Assembly: GCA_964393035.1 (NCBI GenBank)
Contig: CAYMRX010000004.1
Span: 62,001-126,000 of the forward strand
DNA: 64,000 nucleotides
Direction: 5' to 3'
Source: Tabrizicola_A sp964393035
Lineage (GTDB): Bacteria; Pseudomonadota; Alphaproteobacteria; Rhodobacterales; Rhodobacteraceae
A program made the position numbers and the translations under genes. Positions 38,991 to 47,822 of the stretch are shown here, one piece after another; position 1 is the first letter of the stretch, and each line of letters starts with the position of its first letter. The notes beneath the pieces were generated by a model. The model saw nothing but the letters and a program-made list of their open reading frames with translations. It was not told where the DNA came from and did no database searches.

Positions 38991-40604
38991 ATGCTGGGAC
39001 CATCCGGCCATATTGATACGTTTACCCGTGACCGCCTGCCACCCCCTGCCGAGTGGCCGGAGTTTCTGCTGGAGCGGTTTCAATACCCCGATTACATCAA
39101 CGCCGCCGTCGAACTGACGGATCGGATGGTGGAAAAAGGCTTTGGCGACCATACGGCGCTGATCGGCAACGGGCGGTTGCGGACCTATAAGGAACTGAGC
39201 GACTGGACCAACCGGATTGCGCATGTCTTGGTTGAAGATTACGGCGTAAAGCCCGGAAATCGTGTGATGATCCGGTCGGCCAACAATCCGGCCATGGTGG
39301 CGTGCTGGCTGGCCGCGACCAAGGCGGGCGCGGTGGTGGTCAACACCATGCCGATGCTGCGCGCGGGCGAACTTGGCCAGATCGTCGACAAGGGCGAGAT
39401 CAGCCTTGCGCTTTGCGACACGCGGCTGATGGATGAGATGGTGGCTTGCGCCAAACATTCGAAATATCTGAAAGCCGTGGTGGGGTTCGATGGCACGGCG
39501 AACCATGATGCCGAGCTGGACCGGCTGGCCTTGGGCAAATCGGTGCGCTTCACCGCCCCGCCCGTGGGGCGCGATGATGTGGCGCTGATTGGCTTCACCT
39601 CTGGCACCACCGGAGAGCCAAAAGGCGCGATGGCCTTTCACCGCGATTTGCTGATCATCGCGGACGGCTATGCCAAGGAAGTGCTGGGCGTGACGCCTGA
39701 TGATGTGTTTGTCGGCTCGCCCCCCTTGGCCTTTACCTTTGGCCTTGGCGGTCTTGCGGTGTTTCCCTTGCGCTTTGGCGCGGCGGCGGCACTTTTGGAA
39801 CAGGCCAGCCCCCCGAACATGATCGAGATCATCCAGACCCATAAGGCCACGGTGTGCTTTACCGCGCCGACCGCCTACCGGGTGATGCTGAAGGCGATGG
39901 ACGAGGGGGCCGACCTGTCCTCCTTGCGGGCGGCGGTTTCGGCTGGCGAAACCCTGCCCGCGCCGGTCTATGACGAATGGAAGGCCAAGACCGGCAAGCC
40001 GATGCTGGATGGCATCGGCGCGACCGAGATGCTGCATATCTTCCTGACCAACCGCTTTGACGACCATCGCCCGGCCTGCACCGGGCGGCCCGTGACGGGA
40101 TACGAGGCGCGGATTGTCGATGAGAACATGGCCGAGGTGCCGCGCGGCGAGGTCGGCCGTCTGGCGGTGCGCGGGCCGACGGGGTGCCGTTACCTCGCCG
40201 ACGCGCGGCAGACAAAATATGTCCGCGACGGCTGGAACCTGACAGGGGACAGTTTCTGGCAGGATGAGGAGGGGCGCTTCCACTTTGCCGCCCGGTCGGA
40301 CGACATGATCATCTCGGCGGGCTACAACATCGCCGGGCCAGAGGTGGAGGCGGCGCTGCTGTCGCATCCGGATGTGACCGAATGTGCGGTGATCGGCGCC
40401 CCGGACGAAGAACGCGGCATGATCGTTGAGGCCCATGTCGTGCTGGCCGAGGGGCGGGTGGGCGACGCCAAGATGATCAAGCTGTTGCAGGACCATGTGA
40501 AAATGACCATCGCGCCCTATAAATACCCGCGCCGGGTGATCTTTGTGCAGGCCTTGCCCAAGACCCAGACCGGCAAGATTCAACGGTTCAAGCTGAAGCA
40601 ATAG
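38991..40604 (+). CDS. 2-aminobenzoate/benzoate-CoA ligase family protein
   Basis: A 537-residue ANL-superfamily adenylate-forming ligase. The P-loop is FTSGTTGEPKGAMAF (residues 202-216), the A5-type block DGIGATEMLHIFLTNR, the hinge FAARSDDMIISAGYNIAGPE, and the catalytic Lys near the C-terminus is in PKTQTGKIQRF (about residue 529). The GATEMLHIF segment is typical of benzoate-CoA ligase relatives. With the fused monooxygenase/reductase in the same operon, anthranilate is the best substrate guess; salicylate or benzoate are alternatives. It is 44 bases after the Rid gene, with a CCCCGG/CCGGGG hairpin in the gap and a GGGAGGA ribosome site. Confidence 0.88.
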   Translation: MLGPSGHIDTFTRDRLPPPAEWPEFLLERFQYPDYINAAVELTDRMVEKGFGDHTALIGNGRLRTYKELSDWTNRIAHVLVEDYGVKPGNRVMIRSANNPAMVACWLAATKAGAVVVNTMPMLRAGELGQIVDKGEISLALCDTRLMDEMVACAKHSKYLKAVVGFDGTANHDAELDRLALGKSVRFTAPPVGRDDVALIGFTSGTTGEPKGAMAFHRDLLIIADGYAKEVLGVTPDDVFVGSPPLAFTFGLGGLAVFPLRFGAAAALLEQASPPNMIEIIQTHKATVCFTAPTAYRVMLKAMDEGADLSSLRAAVSAGETLPAPVYDEWKAKTGKPMLDGIGATEMLHIFLTNRFDDHRPACTGRPVTGYEARIVDENMAEVPRGEVGRLAVRGPTGCRYLADARQTKYVRDGWNLTGDSFWQDEEGRFHFAARSDDMIISAGYNIAGPEVEAALLSHPDVTECAVIGAPDEERGMIVEAHVVLAEGRVGDAKMIKLLQDHVKMTIAPYKYPRRVIFVQALPKTQTGKIQRFKLKQ

Positions 40605-40863
40605 TCGAGGCGCTGCGGTCAACGGCAGGGGCAGGCGGCACATTGCCAGCCCCTGATGATCTTGGCTGCCGCCCGTAGGGGCGGGCCTGAGGGGCCTGTC
40701 AGAAATGACGCGCGCAGGTTCTGCGGGAATGGTTCAGAAATCCCCCTGCGTGGGGAATGGATTGACGCGGCGACGCGCGCTTTGGCCACATTGTCCCGTT
40801 GCCCCTGCGCGCGGGCTGTGGCAAGACGGCAAGACGCTGACCCAATTGCCTGAAGGTATGCAG

Positions 40864-41517
40864 ATGAGTCCCTATTCCGCCCGCCGCGTGATGATGGTTG
40901 ACACGCAGGTTCGCCCGCATGACGTGACGAAGTTCCCGATCATCGAAGCCATGCTTGCGATCCCGCGCGAAGTCTATGTCCCAAGCGCCAAGCGCGAAGC
41001 GGCCTATATGGGCGAAAATCTGGCCTTGGGCGGCAATCGCGTGATGCTGGAGGCCCGGACGCTGGGCAAGATGCTGGATGCCTTGGACATTCAGCCCGGC
41101 GAGGTGGTTCTCGATCTGGGCTGCGGGCTTGGCTATTCCTCTGCGGTCATTGCCCGCATGGCAGGGACCGTGGTTGCGGTCGAAGAAGACGAGAGCCTGG
41201 CCACCGAGGCGCAAGCCGTGCTGGCGGCTGAAGGCGTGGACAATGTCACCGTCGTGGCTGGCCCCTTGTCGGCGGGCTGTGCCAAATCCGGCCCCTATGA
41301 TGCCATTGCGGTGCAGGGGGGCGTCGAAACCCTGCCTCAGGCGCTGCTCAATCAGTTGAAAGACGGCGGGCGCATTGCCGCCCTGTTCATGGATGGCCCC
41401 TTGGGGGCGATGAAGGTTGGCCACAAGACAGGTGGCAAGGTGGTGTGGCGGTTTGCCTTCAATGCCGCCGCGCCGGTTATTTCAGGTTTTGCTACTCGAC
41501 ATGAATTCACTTTCTAG
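40864..41517 (+). CDS. protein-L-isoaspartate O-methyltransferase family protein
   Basis: A 217-residue S-adenosylmethionine-dependent methyltransferase: ARRVMMVDTQVRPHDVTKFP at the N-terminus, motif I VVLDLGCGLGYSSAVIARM, and PYDAIAVQGGVETLPQALLN. It resembles the Pcm-like gene that precedes tolC in many Rhodobacterales; typical Pcm repairs isoaspartyl residues, but this subgroup's N-terminus (VDTQVRP) is distinct, so activity is uncertain. An ATG at 40858 is an equally good start. The 260 bases upstream contain no gene. The next gene, tolC, follows after 94 bases. Confidence 0.87.
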   Translation: MSPYSARRVMMVDTQVRPHDVTKFPIIEAMLAIPREVYVPSAKREAAYMGENLALGGNRVMLEARTLGKMLDALDIQPGEVVLDLGCGLGYSSAVIARMAGTVVAVEEDESLATEAQAVLAAEGVDNVTVVAGPLSAGCAKSGPYDAIAVQGGVETLPQALLNQLKDGGRIAALFMDGPLGAMKVGHKTGGKVVWRFAFNAAAPVISGFATRHEFTF

Positions 41518-41611
41518 AATATGACTGCGACATGCCTGGCACATGACTAATTCGGTTGTGGATAAGTCTGGTCTAGGGCAGAGTTGGCAGGAAGAAATAT
41601 AGGCGGCAATC

Positions 41612-42991
41612 ATGCGGAAGTTCCTGAAACTTATGGGAGTTGTGGCGGGCGTGGCTTTGGCAACCCCTGCCGCGCAAGCCGAAACGCTCGCCGATGCGCT
41701 GGCCTCGGCCTACAAGACATCGCATCTTCTGGACCAGAACCAGGCCGTGCTGCGGGCCGCGGATGAAGATGCCGCGATCGCGCTGGCCAGCCTGCGCCCG
41801 GTGGTGGGTTTTGTCGCTTCGGGGGCATGGCGGCAGTTTGACGGCACTGTGGCCGCCTTGACCGGCAGCTATGACACGCAAGGTTCGGCCAATCTTGAAC
41901 TCTCTGCCCAAGTCGTGCTGTGGGCCGGGGGACGGGGCAAGCTGGCGGTCAAGGCCGCGCGTGAACAGGTGCTGGCAACCCGTGCCTCTTTGGTGAACGT
42001 GGAACAGCAGGTGCTGCTGTCGGCCGTGTCGGCCTATGTCGATGTGCAGTTGCAACAGGAAATCGTGGCGTTGCGGCAATCCAACGTCCGCGTCATCACG
42101 CAGGAAATGCGCGCCGCCAAGGACCGTTTCGAGGTGGGAGAGGTGACGCAGACCGACGTCTCTCTGGCCGAAGCGGCGCTGGCGGCCTCTAATGCCAATC
42201 TTGCCGCGGCGCAGGGCCAGTTGATGGTGGCGCGGGAACGGTACAAGGCGGTGATCGGCCATTACCCCGGCAATCTTGCCCGCCGTCCGGCGCCGCCCGC
42301 GCTGCCGAAGGCGCTGGAGGATGCAAAATCGGTGGCCGAGCGCGGCCATCCTTTGATCATCCAGAGCCAGCATCAGGTGGCCGCGGCCGATCTGGGCGTC
42401 GAGATCGCCCGCAAGACCTTTGGTCCGACGCTTTCCGGCTCGATTGATCTGAGCGACGATCTCAAGACGGGATATGCCTCTGCGGGCGTTGGTCTGCAAC
42501 TTAGCCAGACGGTTTATTTCGGCGGCAAGAACGCGGCCAGCTATCGCCGCGCCATTGCCGGCAAGGATCAGGCCAGTGCCGGGCTTTTGCAGACCGTGGT
42601 CGAGGTGAGCGAATCCGTCGGTCAGGCCTGGGCGCAGCTTACCGTCGCGCATGCGTCGATCGAAGCCGGTCGCCAGCAGGTCGAAGCCTCGCAAAAGGCG
42701 TTTGAAGGCGTGCGCGAGGAGGCGAAACTGGGCGCCCGCACCACGCTGGATGTGCTGAATGCCGAGCAGGATCTCTTGTCGGCCCGCGCCTCGCGGCTGG
42801 AGGCCGAGGCGAACCGCTATGTCGGCGTTTATCAGGTTTTGTCCGCAATGGGCCTGTTGACGGCGGAAAAGCTGAACCTCGGGGTGCCGACCTTTGATCC
42901 TGAGGCCTATTACAACGCGGTCAAACATGCACCGGCGCATAGCGCCCGTGGCAAGGCGCTGAACCGGATTTTGAAAAAGATCGCGGATTAA
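41612..42991 (+). CDS. tolC: TolC family outer-membrane efflux/secretion protein
   Basis: A 459-residue outer-membrane channel subunit. The signal peptide MRKFLKLMGVVAGVALATPA ends at AQA before ETLADAL. Two homologous halves each have long helices, e.g. VSAYVDVQLQQEIVALRQSN and EESVGQ-type SESVGQAWAQLTVAHASIEA, and LGARTTLDVLNAEQDLLSAR is the family's most conserved block. It forms the exit duct for type I secretion and RND pumps, and could serve export of the RTX protein at the left edge, as well as drug efflux. It is followed by a good terminator. Confidence 0.93.
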   Translation: MRKFLKLMGVVAGVALATPAAQAETLADALASAYKTSHLLDQNQAVLRAADEDAAIALASLRPVVGFVASGAWRQFDGTVAALTGSYDTQGSANLELSAQVVLWAGGRGKLAVKAAREQVLATRASLVNVEQQVLLSAVSAYVDVQLQQEIVALRQSNVRVITQEMRAAKDRFEVGEVTQTDVSLAEAALAASNANLAAAQGQLMVARERYKAVIGHYPGNLARRPAPPALPKALEDAKSVAERGHPLIIQSQHQVAAADLGVEIARKTFGPTLSGSIDLSDDLKTGYASAGVGLQLSQTVYFGGKNAASYRRAIAGKDQASAGLLQTVVEVSESVGQAWAQLTVAHASIEAGRQQVEASQKAFEGVREEAKLGARTTLDVLNAEQDLLSARASRLEAEANRYVGVYQVLSAMGLLTAEKLNLGVPTFDPEAYYNAVKHAPAHSARGKALNRILKKIAD

Positions 42992-43012
42992 CCTTTTGCA
43001 ACATTTCCGGAC

Positions 43013-43039
43013 AAGGCCCGCCATCGCGCGGGCCTTTTT
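43013..43039 (+). terminator. rho-independent terminator of pcm-tolC
   Basis: AAGGCCCGC and GCGGGCCTT arms enclose a six-base loop and run into five T. Confidence 0.9.
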
Positions 43040-43108
43040 CTTGTGCCTCGGGGCAGGGCGGGTTAAGGTCTTGCAAACCCGCAAGGGCAAGAACAGGTAG
43101 TTGTTGAC

Positions 43109-43897
43109 ATGTCGGATGTGTTTAACGCCCTTGAAGCCGAAGATGTGCTGTCGTCGATCCGGCGGCTGGTTTCGGATGACATCCGTCTGGCGCCGGGCCA
43201 TCTCGATCAGGGAGAGGCGGAGGCGCACAAGCTCTTGCTCACCCCGGCCTTGCGCGTTGTGCCATCTGAAACCGAGGTGCAGGAACGGGGGCTTGAGGCG
43301 GTTGTCGCCGCGCTCAGTGCCGGGGTTGCACAGCAGGATGCGGAATGGGAGCCGGAAACCGGCGATCTGTCGATGGCGGCCGAGGGGGGCGTCGAGGTGG
43401 TCGAGGCAGGCATCTGGGAAGATGTGCCGGTCATCGAGGATTATGCCGCACCGCTGGATTTCGTGTCGTCCCGCCGGGTTGCCGCAGAGGAGATGGCCGA
43501 AGCCGAAACGGTCGAGGTCGAGGCGGAACATCTGCCCGGTTGGGCGCAATCGACCGGGGCAGAGGACGCCGATGCGCCGCGCCCTGATCCGATGGTCAGT
43601 GCCGCAGAGGAACCTGATGCGGTCTGGGCCGATGCGGCCGAGGCGGCGGTGTTGCAGGAATTGCAGGGCGCTGCGCCGGAAACGGCGTTTGAACCGCCCT
43701 TTGGCAGCGACGAGTTTGTCCTGAACGCCGGCGATGCGCCGGAGTTGCCGGTTGATGAAGCCATGCTGCGCGAGATTGTGCGCGACGTTCTGCGCGAAGA
43801 ATTGCAGGGCCGTCTGGGCGAACGGATCACCCGCAACATCCGCAAACTGGTGCGGGCCGAGATTGCCCGCGTTGTCGCCTCCGAAGACCTGATCTGA
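43109..43897 (+). CDS. PopZ-like (DUF2497-type) acidic protein
   Basis: A 262-residue protein with three parts. Residues 1-28 (FNALEAEDVLSSIRRLVSDD) resemble the N-terminal client-binding helix of DUF2497/PopZ proteins. Residues ~30-205 form an acidic low-complexity region rich in Glu, Ala and Val. Residues ~208-262 are amphipathic helices (PVDEAMLREIVRDVLREELQ, then GERITRNIRKLVRAEIARVV), like the oligomerisation end of PopZ. PopZ organises cell poles and anchors parS complexes in Caulobacter. Overall order and composition fit, but helix-level homology needs a profile search. It is monocistronic between two terminators. Confidence 0.75.
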   Translation: MSDVFNALEAEDVLSSIRRLVSDDIRLAPGHLDQGEAEAHKLLLTPALRVVPSETEVQERGLEAVVAALSAGVAQQDAEWEPETGDLSMAAEGGVEVVEAGIWEDVPVIEDYAAPLDFVSSRRVAAEEMAEAETVEVEAEHLPGWAQSTGAEDADAPRPDPMVSAAEEPDAVWADAAEAAVLQELQGAAPETAFEPPFGSDEFVLNAGDAPELPVDEAMLREIVRDVLREELQGRLGERITRNIRKLVRAEIARVVASEDLI

Positions 43898-43933
43898 CCG
43901 TATGGCCCCCAGAAAGGGGCGTGCAGGCATGAA

Positions 43934-43957
43934 AAAAGCGCCCCGCGGGGCGCTTTT
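43934..43957. terminator. bidirectional terminator
   Basis: A perfect 24-bp palindrome made of AAAAGCGCCCCG and its complement lies between genes ending at 43897 (+) and 43983 (-); T runs serve both strands. Confidence 0.92.
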
Positions 43958-43982
43958 GCGTTTGGCTGCACGCTGAAAAGGA

Positions 43983-44309
43983 TCAGGCGGCCTCGGCCTG
44001 TTCCATCTCCATCGCATGGCGACGCTCGGATTCTTCGCGGCTGAGGGCCACGCTCGTGCGCACGCCTTTGGAGACAAACTCCATCAGGCCCTTGACCACA
44101 CGCTCGTTCGGGTCGATCCCGGCGCAGGACAGCACTTCGCGCCCATCGCGCGAACGCGCCCAACGGGCGATCTGATCCGGCCCGTTGCCGTATTTCTTGT
44201 CGTCGGCAATGGCATCATCCAGCGCCGCTAACACCACAGCCGCAAAAAGCTTGCGGGCGCGCTGGCCTTGTTCGAAGTTGAATGCCGTGCTGTCGATGGA
44301 ATCCAGCAT
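43983..44309 (-). CDS. small conserved protein, DUF6280-like
   Basis: A 108-residue acidic and basic mixed, soluble protein: MLDSIDSTAFNFEQGQRARK, then AALDDAIADDKKYGNGPDQI, ARWARSRDGREVLSCAGIDP and LMEFVSKGVRTSVALSREES. It looks highly conserved and regular in charge, as expected of a small nucleoid or ribosome-associated factor, but no fold or function is known to me. The ATG at 44309 with an AGGA site is chosen over the frame start at 44417, whose added residues look unrelated. It is divergent from efp. Confidence 0.8.
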   Translation of the reverse strand: MLDSIDSTAFNFEQGQRARKLFAAVVLAALDDAIADDKKYGNGPDQIARWARSRDGREVLSCAGIDPNERVVKGLMEFVSKGVRTSVALSREESERRHAMEMEQAEAA

Positions 44310-44450
44310 GCCCGTGATCCTGTTCTTGGTCTTGTCTTTCTCGCGTTCCGTGCTTGTAACGCTTTCGTAATGATTCGGTCTTTCATCTTTCGAATGACAG
44401 CCATGCGTCTGGTGCATGGGTCGAAATGAGGACTACCGTATCTAGTCTGC

Positions 44451-44479
44451 TTGCCTGCGACGGATCGGCCATATATAGG
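44451..44479 (+). promoter_or_regulatory. candidate efp promoter
   Basis: TTGCCT and TATAGG (inside ATATATAGG) are spaced 17 bases apart, about 44 bases upstream of the efp ATG. Confidence 0.45.
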
Positions 44480-44522
44480 GGGCGTCCAAACTATTTCAAC
44501 CTTTTGACAAGGTTTCGCCACA

Positions 44523-45086
44523 ATGGCCAAGATCAACGGAAACGAACTCAAGCCCGGCACCATTATTGACCACGACGGCGGTCTTTGGGCGGCGGTGAAG
44601 GTCAACCATGTGAAACCCGGCAAGGGCGGGGCTTTCGCGCAAGCCGAATTGAAGAACCTGCGCGATGGCCGCAAGTTGAACGAGCGTTTCCGCTCGGAAG
44701 ACAAGGTGGATCAGGTGGACCTTGAGATGAAGGACCAGCAGTTCCTGTATGAAACCGACGGGCGGCTGGTGTTCATGGACGCCGAAACCTATGAGCAGAT
44801 CGAGTTGGACGCCGAGTTGCTGGGCGACCGCCGGCCGTTCTTGCAAGATGGCATGACCGTCTCGGTGCAATATTACGGCGAAGAACCGCTGAACGTGAAG
44901 ATCCCGCAAAAGGTGCAATGCCGCGTGGTCGAAACCGAGCCGGTGCAGAACGGTCAGACCGCCTCGAAATCCTACAAGCCTGCGGTTTTGGACAATGGCG
45001 TGCGCATCATGGTGCCGCCCTTCATCAATGCTGATGAGGAGATCATCGTGCATACCGAATTGATGGAATATTCCGAGCGCGTCTAA
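44523..45086 (+). CDS. efp: elongation factor P
   Basis: A 187-residue translation factor that relieves ribosome stalling at polyproline. The KOW-like N-domain starts AKINGNELKPGTIIDHDGGL, and the tip loop HVKPGKGGAF has Lys34, the residue lysylated by EpmA in many proteobacteria. Two OB domains follow, and the end VPPFINADEEIIVHTELMEY is typical. No epmA or epmB gene is in the window. It is monocistronic with its own promoter and terminator. Confidence 0.96.
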   Translation: MAKINGNELKPGTIIDHDGGLWAAVKVNHVKPGKGGAFAQAELKNLRDGRKLNERFRSEDKVDQVDLEMKDQQFLYETDGRLVFMDAETYEQIELDAELLGDRRPFLQDGMTVSVQYYGEEPLNVKIPQKVQCRVVETEPVQNGQTASKSYKPAVLDNGVRIMVPPFINADEEIIVHTELMEYSERV

Positions 45087-45116
45087 GGGCGTCGGGATCG
45101 GAGTTTCGTCGCAATC

Positions 45117-45145
45117 CGGCGCCGCCTGCGGGGGGCGCCGTTTTT
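45117..45145 (+). terminator. rho-independent terminator of efp
   Basis: CGGCGCC and GGCGCCG arms around a ten-base loop, followed by five T. It abuts the stop of the convergent ygfZ gene. Confidence 0.85.
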
Positions 45146-45903
45146 CATTCCTGCCAAAGGCGGCAGTCCGGCCCGGCCTGCATCGGCCCCAACGCCTGAT
45201 CAAGCCGCAGATAGGCCAGCGCCTTGCCCGTGGATTGGGTGAACAACTGCCCCACCGCGCGGCCCTGCGCGGTGATTGGCGTGCCGATCGGGGCGGCGCC
45301 CTCAACCGCGACCTGCACCAGCCCTTTGCGCAATTCGGTCTTGTGCTTCATGCGGGCGGTGACTTCCTGACCTACATAGCAGCCCTTGCGGAAATTGACG
45401 CCGTTCAGCCGCTCAAAGCCGTTTTCAAGGATGTAGCTTTCGTTCGGGATCAACTCGATGCCGGTTTCGGGGATGACATGGGCCACCCGGATGGCGTCCC
45501 AGTCGATCTCGGGGGCGGTGCCGGCCAGCCCATAGGCGCGCCAGCCCAACCCCGCATGGCGCGGGTCGGAGAGGGCGCCTGCGGGGGCTGCGCCCAGCCC
45601 GCGTGTGACGGTCAGATCCGCCGGGCTGATTTGCACATCGGCGCGCAGGCGATACATCGACAGGCGCTGGATGGTGGCGGCGGCGAGGGGTTCCTTGATG
45701 TCTAAAAGCAGCGCCGTGCCGGTGTTCACCACGAAGAAGTCGGCCAGATATTTGCCCTGAGGGGTCAGCAAGGCGGCCCAGACAAGCCCCGGCCCCTTGG
45801 CCAAGGGCAAGACGTCATTCGACACCAGACCTTGCAGGAAGGGCAGCACATCCGCACCGGACAGGGCAAAAACGCGACGGTCAGTGGCGGTTTCGCCCAT
45901 CAT
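45145..45903 (-). CDS. ygfZ: tRNA-modifying/Fe-S cluster assembly protein YgfZ (folate-binding)
   Basis: A 252-residue protein of the aminomethyltransferase-like folate-binding fold. The YgfZ signature NFRKGCYVGQEVTARMKHKT is intact, with the conserved cysteine. YgfZ/Iba57 proteins support maturation of particular [4Fe-4S] enzymes and use tetrahydrofolate. Two adjacent ATGs (45903, 45900) are possible; a GAGGG site suits the second slightly better. It follows the ABC exporter gene after 13 bases on the same strand, so they are probably cotranscribed. Confidence 0.92.
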   Translation of the reverse strand: MMGETATDRRVFALSGADVLPFLQGLVSNDVLPLAKGPGLVWAALLTPQGKYLADFFVVNTGTALLLDIKEPLAAATIQRLSMYRLRADVQISPADLTVTRGLGAAPAGALSDPRHAGLGWRAYGLAGTAPEIDWDAIRVAHVIPETGIELIPNESYILENGFERLNGVNFRKGCYVGQEVTARMKHKTELRKGLVQVAVEGAAPIGTPITAQGRAVGQLFTQSTGKALAYLRLDQALGPMQAGPDCRLWQE

Positions 45904-45916
45904 TCAGCCCTCGATT

Positions 45917-47662
45917 TCAGTCTTTGAACTGCAATTGGTAAAGCCCGGCATAGATGCCGCCTTTGGCCAGAAGCATCTCATGCGTGCCTTCTTCCACAAC
46001 GCGGCCCTGATCCATCACCAGAATATGGTCCGCCCCGCGCACCGTGGCAAGGCGATGGGCGATGACCAGCGTCGTGCGGCCCAGGGCTGCATGGGTCAGC
46101 GCCTCGGCGATGGCGGCTTCCGAGGCGGCGTCCAGTGCGCTGGTCGCCTCGTCCAGCAAAAGCACCGGCGCATCTTGGGCAAGCGCGCGGGCAATCGCCA
46201 CCCGCTGCTTTTGCCCGCCCGAAAGGGCTGATCCGCGCGGGCCGACCGGGGTATCGACGCCCATCGGCAGGTTCGGCAGGAAATCGCTGACATGGGCCAT
46301 GACAAGCGCGGCATGCAGGCTTTCGCTGTCGATCGGATGGCCGAGTTCGACATTCTCGCGCAGGGTTTCATCAAAGAGCGCGGCGTCCTGCGTGACACTG
46401 GCAAACATCCGGCGCTGGTCGGCCAGGGCGAGAGTGGCGCTGTCGATGCCGCCGATCTCGATCCGGCCCGAGGCGGGGTCCATCAGCCCGGTCAAAAGCT
46501 GAAACACCGTTGATTTCCCCGCGCCCGATGCGCCGACGATGGCCGTGGTCTGGCCGGCGCGGGCGGTGAAGCTCAGGCCGCGCAGCACCGGCTGGTCGCC
46601 ATGGGCGAAGGTGACATCGCGAAAGCGGATTTCCGGCGCGCCGGGGGCGGGCAGGGCCGGGCTGTGCGCGGGCCGGTTTTGCGCTGGCGCGGTATCCAGA
46701 AGCCGGTAGATCCGTTCAAGGCTGGTGGCCGCCACCTGCCAACTGCCGGAAAGATCGCCCAAGCGCCGCATCGGCTGAAAGGTCAGCGACATGGCGGTGA
46801 AGAAGGACATGAATTCGCCCGTCGTGCGCGCGCCGCTGGCAATCTGCCCCCCCGCCATCACCAGCACGGCGAAAAAGCCAAAGCCGGTGACGAAATCCAT
46901 CATGCCCGGCATCAGCGACCGCCCGGCGGTGATCTTCACCTCGGCCCGGCGGATAAGCCGCAGCACGCGGTCGAACCGGCTGGCCTGATAGGCCTCCATC
47001 CGGTTCAGCTTGACGGCTTGAATCCCGTGGAAGATTTCGTCCAGCCGTGTGGCCCGCAAGCCCGCCTGATCGCGCAGATGCACCGTCTTGCGCCGGATAT
47101 AGCGCTGCACCATCAAGGAGGGCAGGATCAGCAAAGGCGCGCCAACAAGGGCGGCCAGCGTCCAGACCGGGTCGATGGACAGCGCCACGACAAAGAGAAA
47201 GATCAGGCTGAACAGATCGCGCCCGATGCCGGTGACAAGCGCGCTCCAGATGCCTTGCACGGCCATGGTATCGCCCTGCACCCTTTCGATCAGCGCGCCG
47301 GGTGGGTTTTCCTGAAAGAAGCGGCCCTCCAACGTCAGCAGGTGGCGCAGCAAGGTGGATTGCATGGCGGCGGCCACCCTTTGCGTCACGGCCGAAATCA
47401 CCGTGCGCGAGGCGATGGTGGCAAGGCCACGGATGGCAAAAAGGCCAAAGATCGCCAGCCCCACCGGCCAAAGCGCGGCTTGGTCGCCCTTGGCAAAGAC
47501 CTGATCGAACAGGGGTTCAATCGTCTTGGACAGCGCGCCCAAGGTCGCGCCTTCGATCAGCATCAACAGGAACGCCAAGCCGATCATCCAAGCTTGCGGG
47601 CGCAGATAGCTTCGCCAAAAGCGGGCGATTGGGCGGGTTTTCGGGGGGGAGGCGTCGCTCAC
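45917..47662 (-). CDS. ABC exporter, fused permease and ATPase (MsbA-like)
   Basis: A 581-residue half-transporter: six membrane helices over residues ~20-310, then an ATPase domain with Walker A VGASGAGKSTVFQLL, signature ALSGGQKQRVAIARAL, Walker B APVLLLDEATSALDAAS and the switch His in LVIAHRLATVRGAD. It would work as a homodimer exporting a lipid, lipopolysaccharide core or drug. MsbA is one possibility, as the length is typical. No partner permease gene lies near it. Confidence 0.9.
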   Translation of the reverse strand: MSDASPPKTRPIARFWRSYLRPQAWMIGLAFLLMLIEGATLGALSKTIEPLFDQVFAKGDQAALWPVGLAIFGLFAIRGLATIASRTVISAVTQRVAAAMQSTLLRHLLTLEGRFFQENPPGALIERVQGDTMAVQGIWSALVTGIGRDLFSLIFLFVVALSIDPVWTLAALVGAPLLILPSLMVQRYIRRKTVHLRDQAGLRATRLDEIFHGIQAVKLNRMEAYQASRFDRVLRLIRRAEVKITAGRSLMPGMMDFVTGFGFFAVLVMAGGQIASGARTTGEFMSFFTAMSLTFQPMRRLGDLSGSWQVAATSLERIYRLLDTAPAQNRPAHSPALPAPGAPEIRFRDVTFAHGDQPVLRGLSFTARAGQTTAIVGASGAGKSTVFQLLTGLMDPASGRIEIGGIDSATLALADQRRMFASVTQDAALFDETLRENVELGHPIDSESLHAALVMAHVSDFLPNLPMGVDTPVGPRGSALSGGQKQRVAIARALAQDAPVLLLDEATSALDAASEAAIAEALTHAALGRTTLVIAHRLATVRGADHILVMDQGRVVEEGTHEMLLAKGGIYAGLYQLQFKD

Positions 47663-47822
47663 TCAGGGGCCTGTCGCGCGGGGAATGGGGCAGGCACCAG
47701 CCATAGCCGCGCCGCGCGTCCCTGTCCAGAAGGCGGGCGGCTCTCGGACCAGTTCCCGCGCTTTGGTTGACGGCGGCGGACCGCAGGGTTAGCCCTTGAG
47801 CCAACAGCCGAAAGGACGCGCG

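Noticed and set aside
38856..40643. A 595-residue minus-strand open frame
   Set aside because: It is antisense to the CoA ligase, whose P-loop and catalytic Lys are intact.
40605..40863. Possible small gene in the 260-base gap before the isoaspartyl methyltransferase-like gene
   Set aside because: A frame extends upstream from the gene (to 40705) but lacks a ribosome site and family similarity; no hairpin or promoter stands out.
46601..47770. A 389-residue plus-strand open frame
   Set aside because: It is antisense to the well-supported ABC exporter and is Gly/His/Arg-rich with no recognisable motif.
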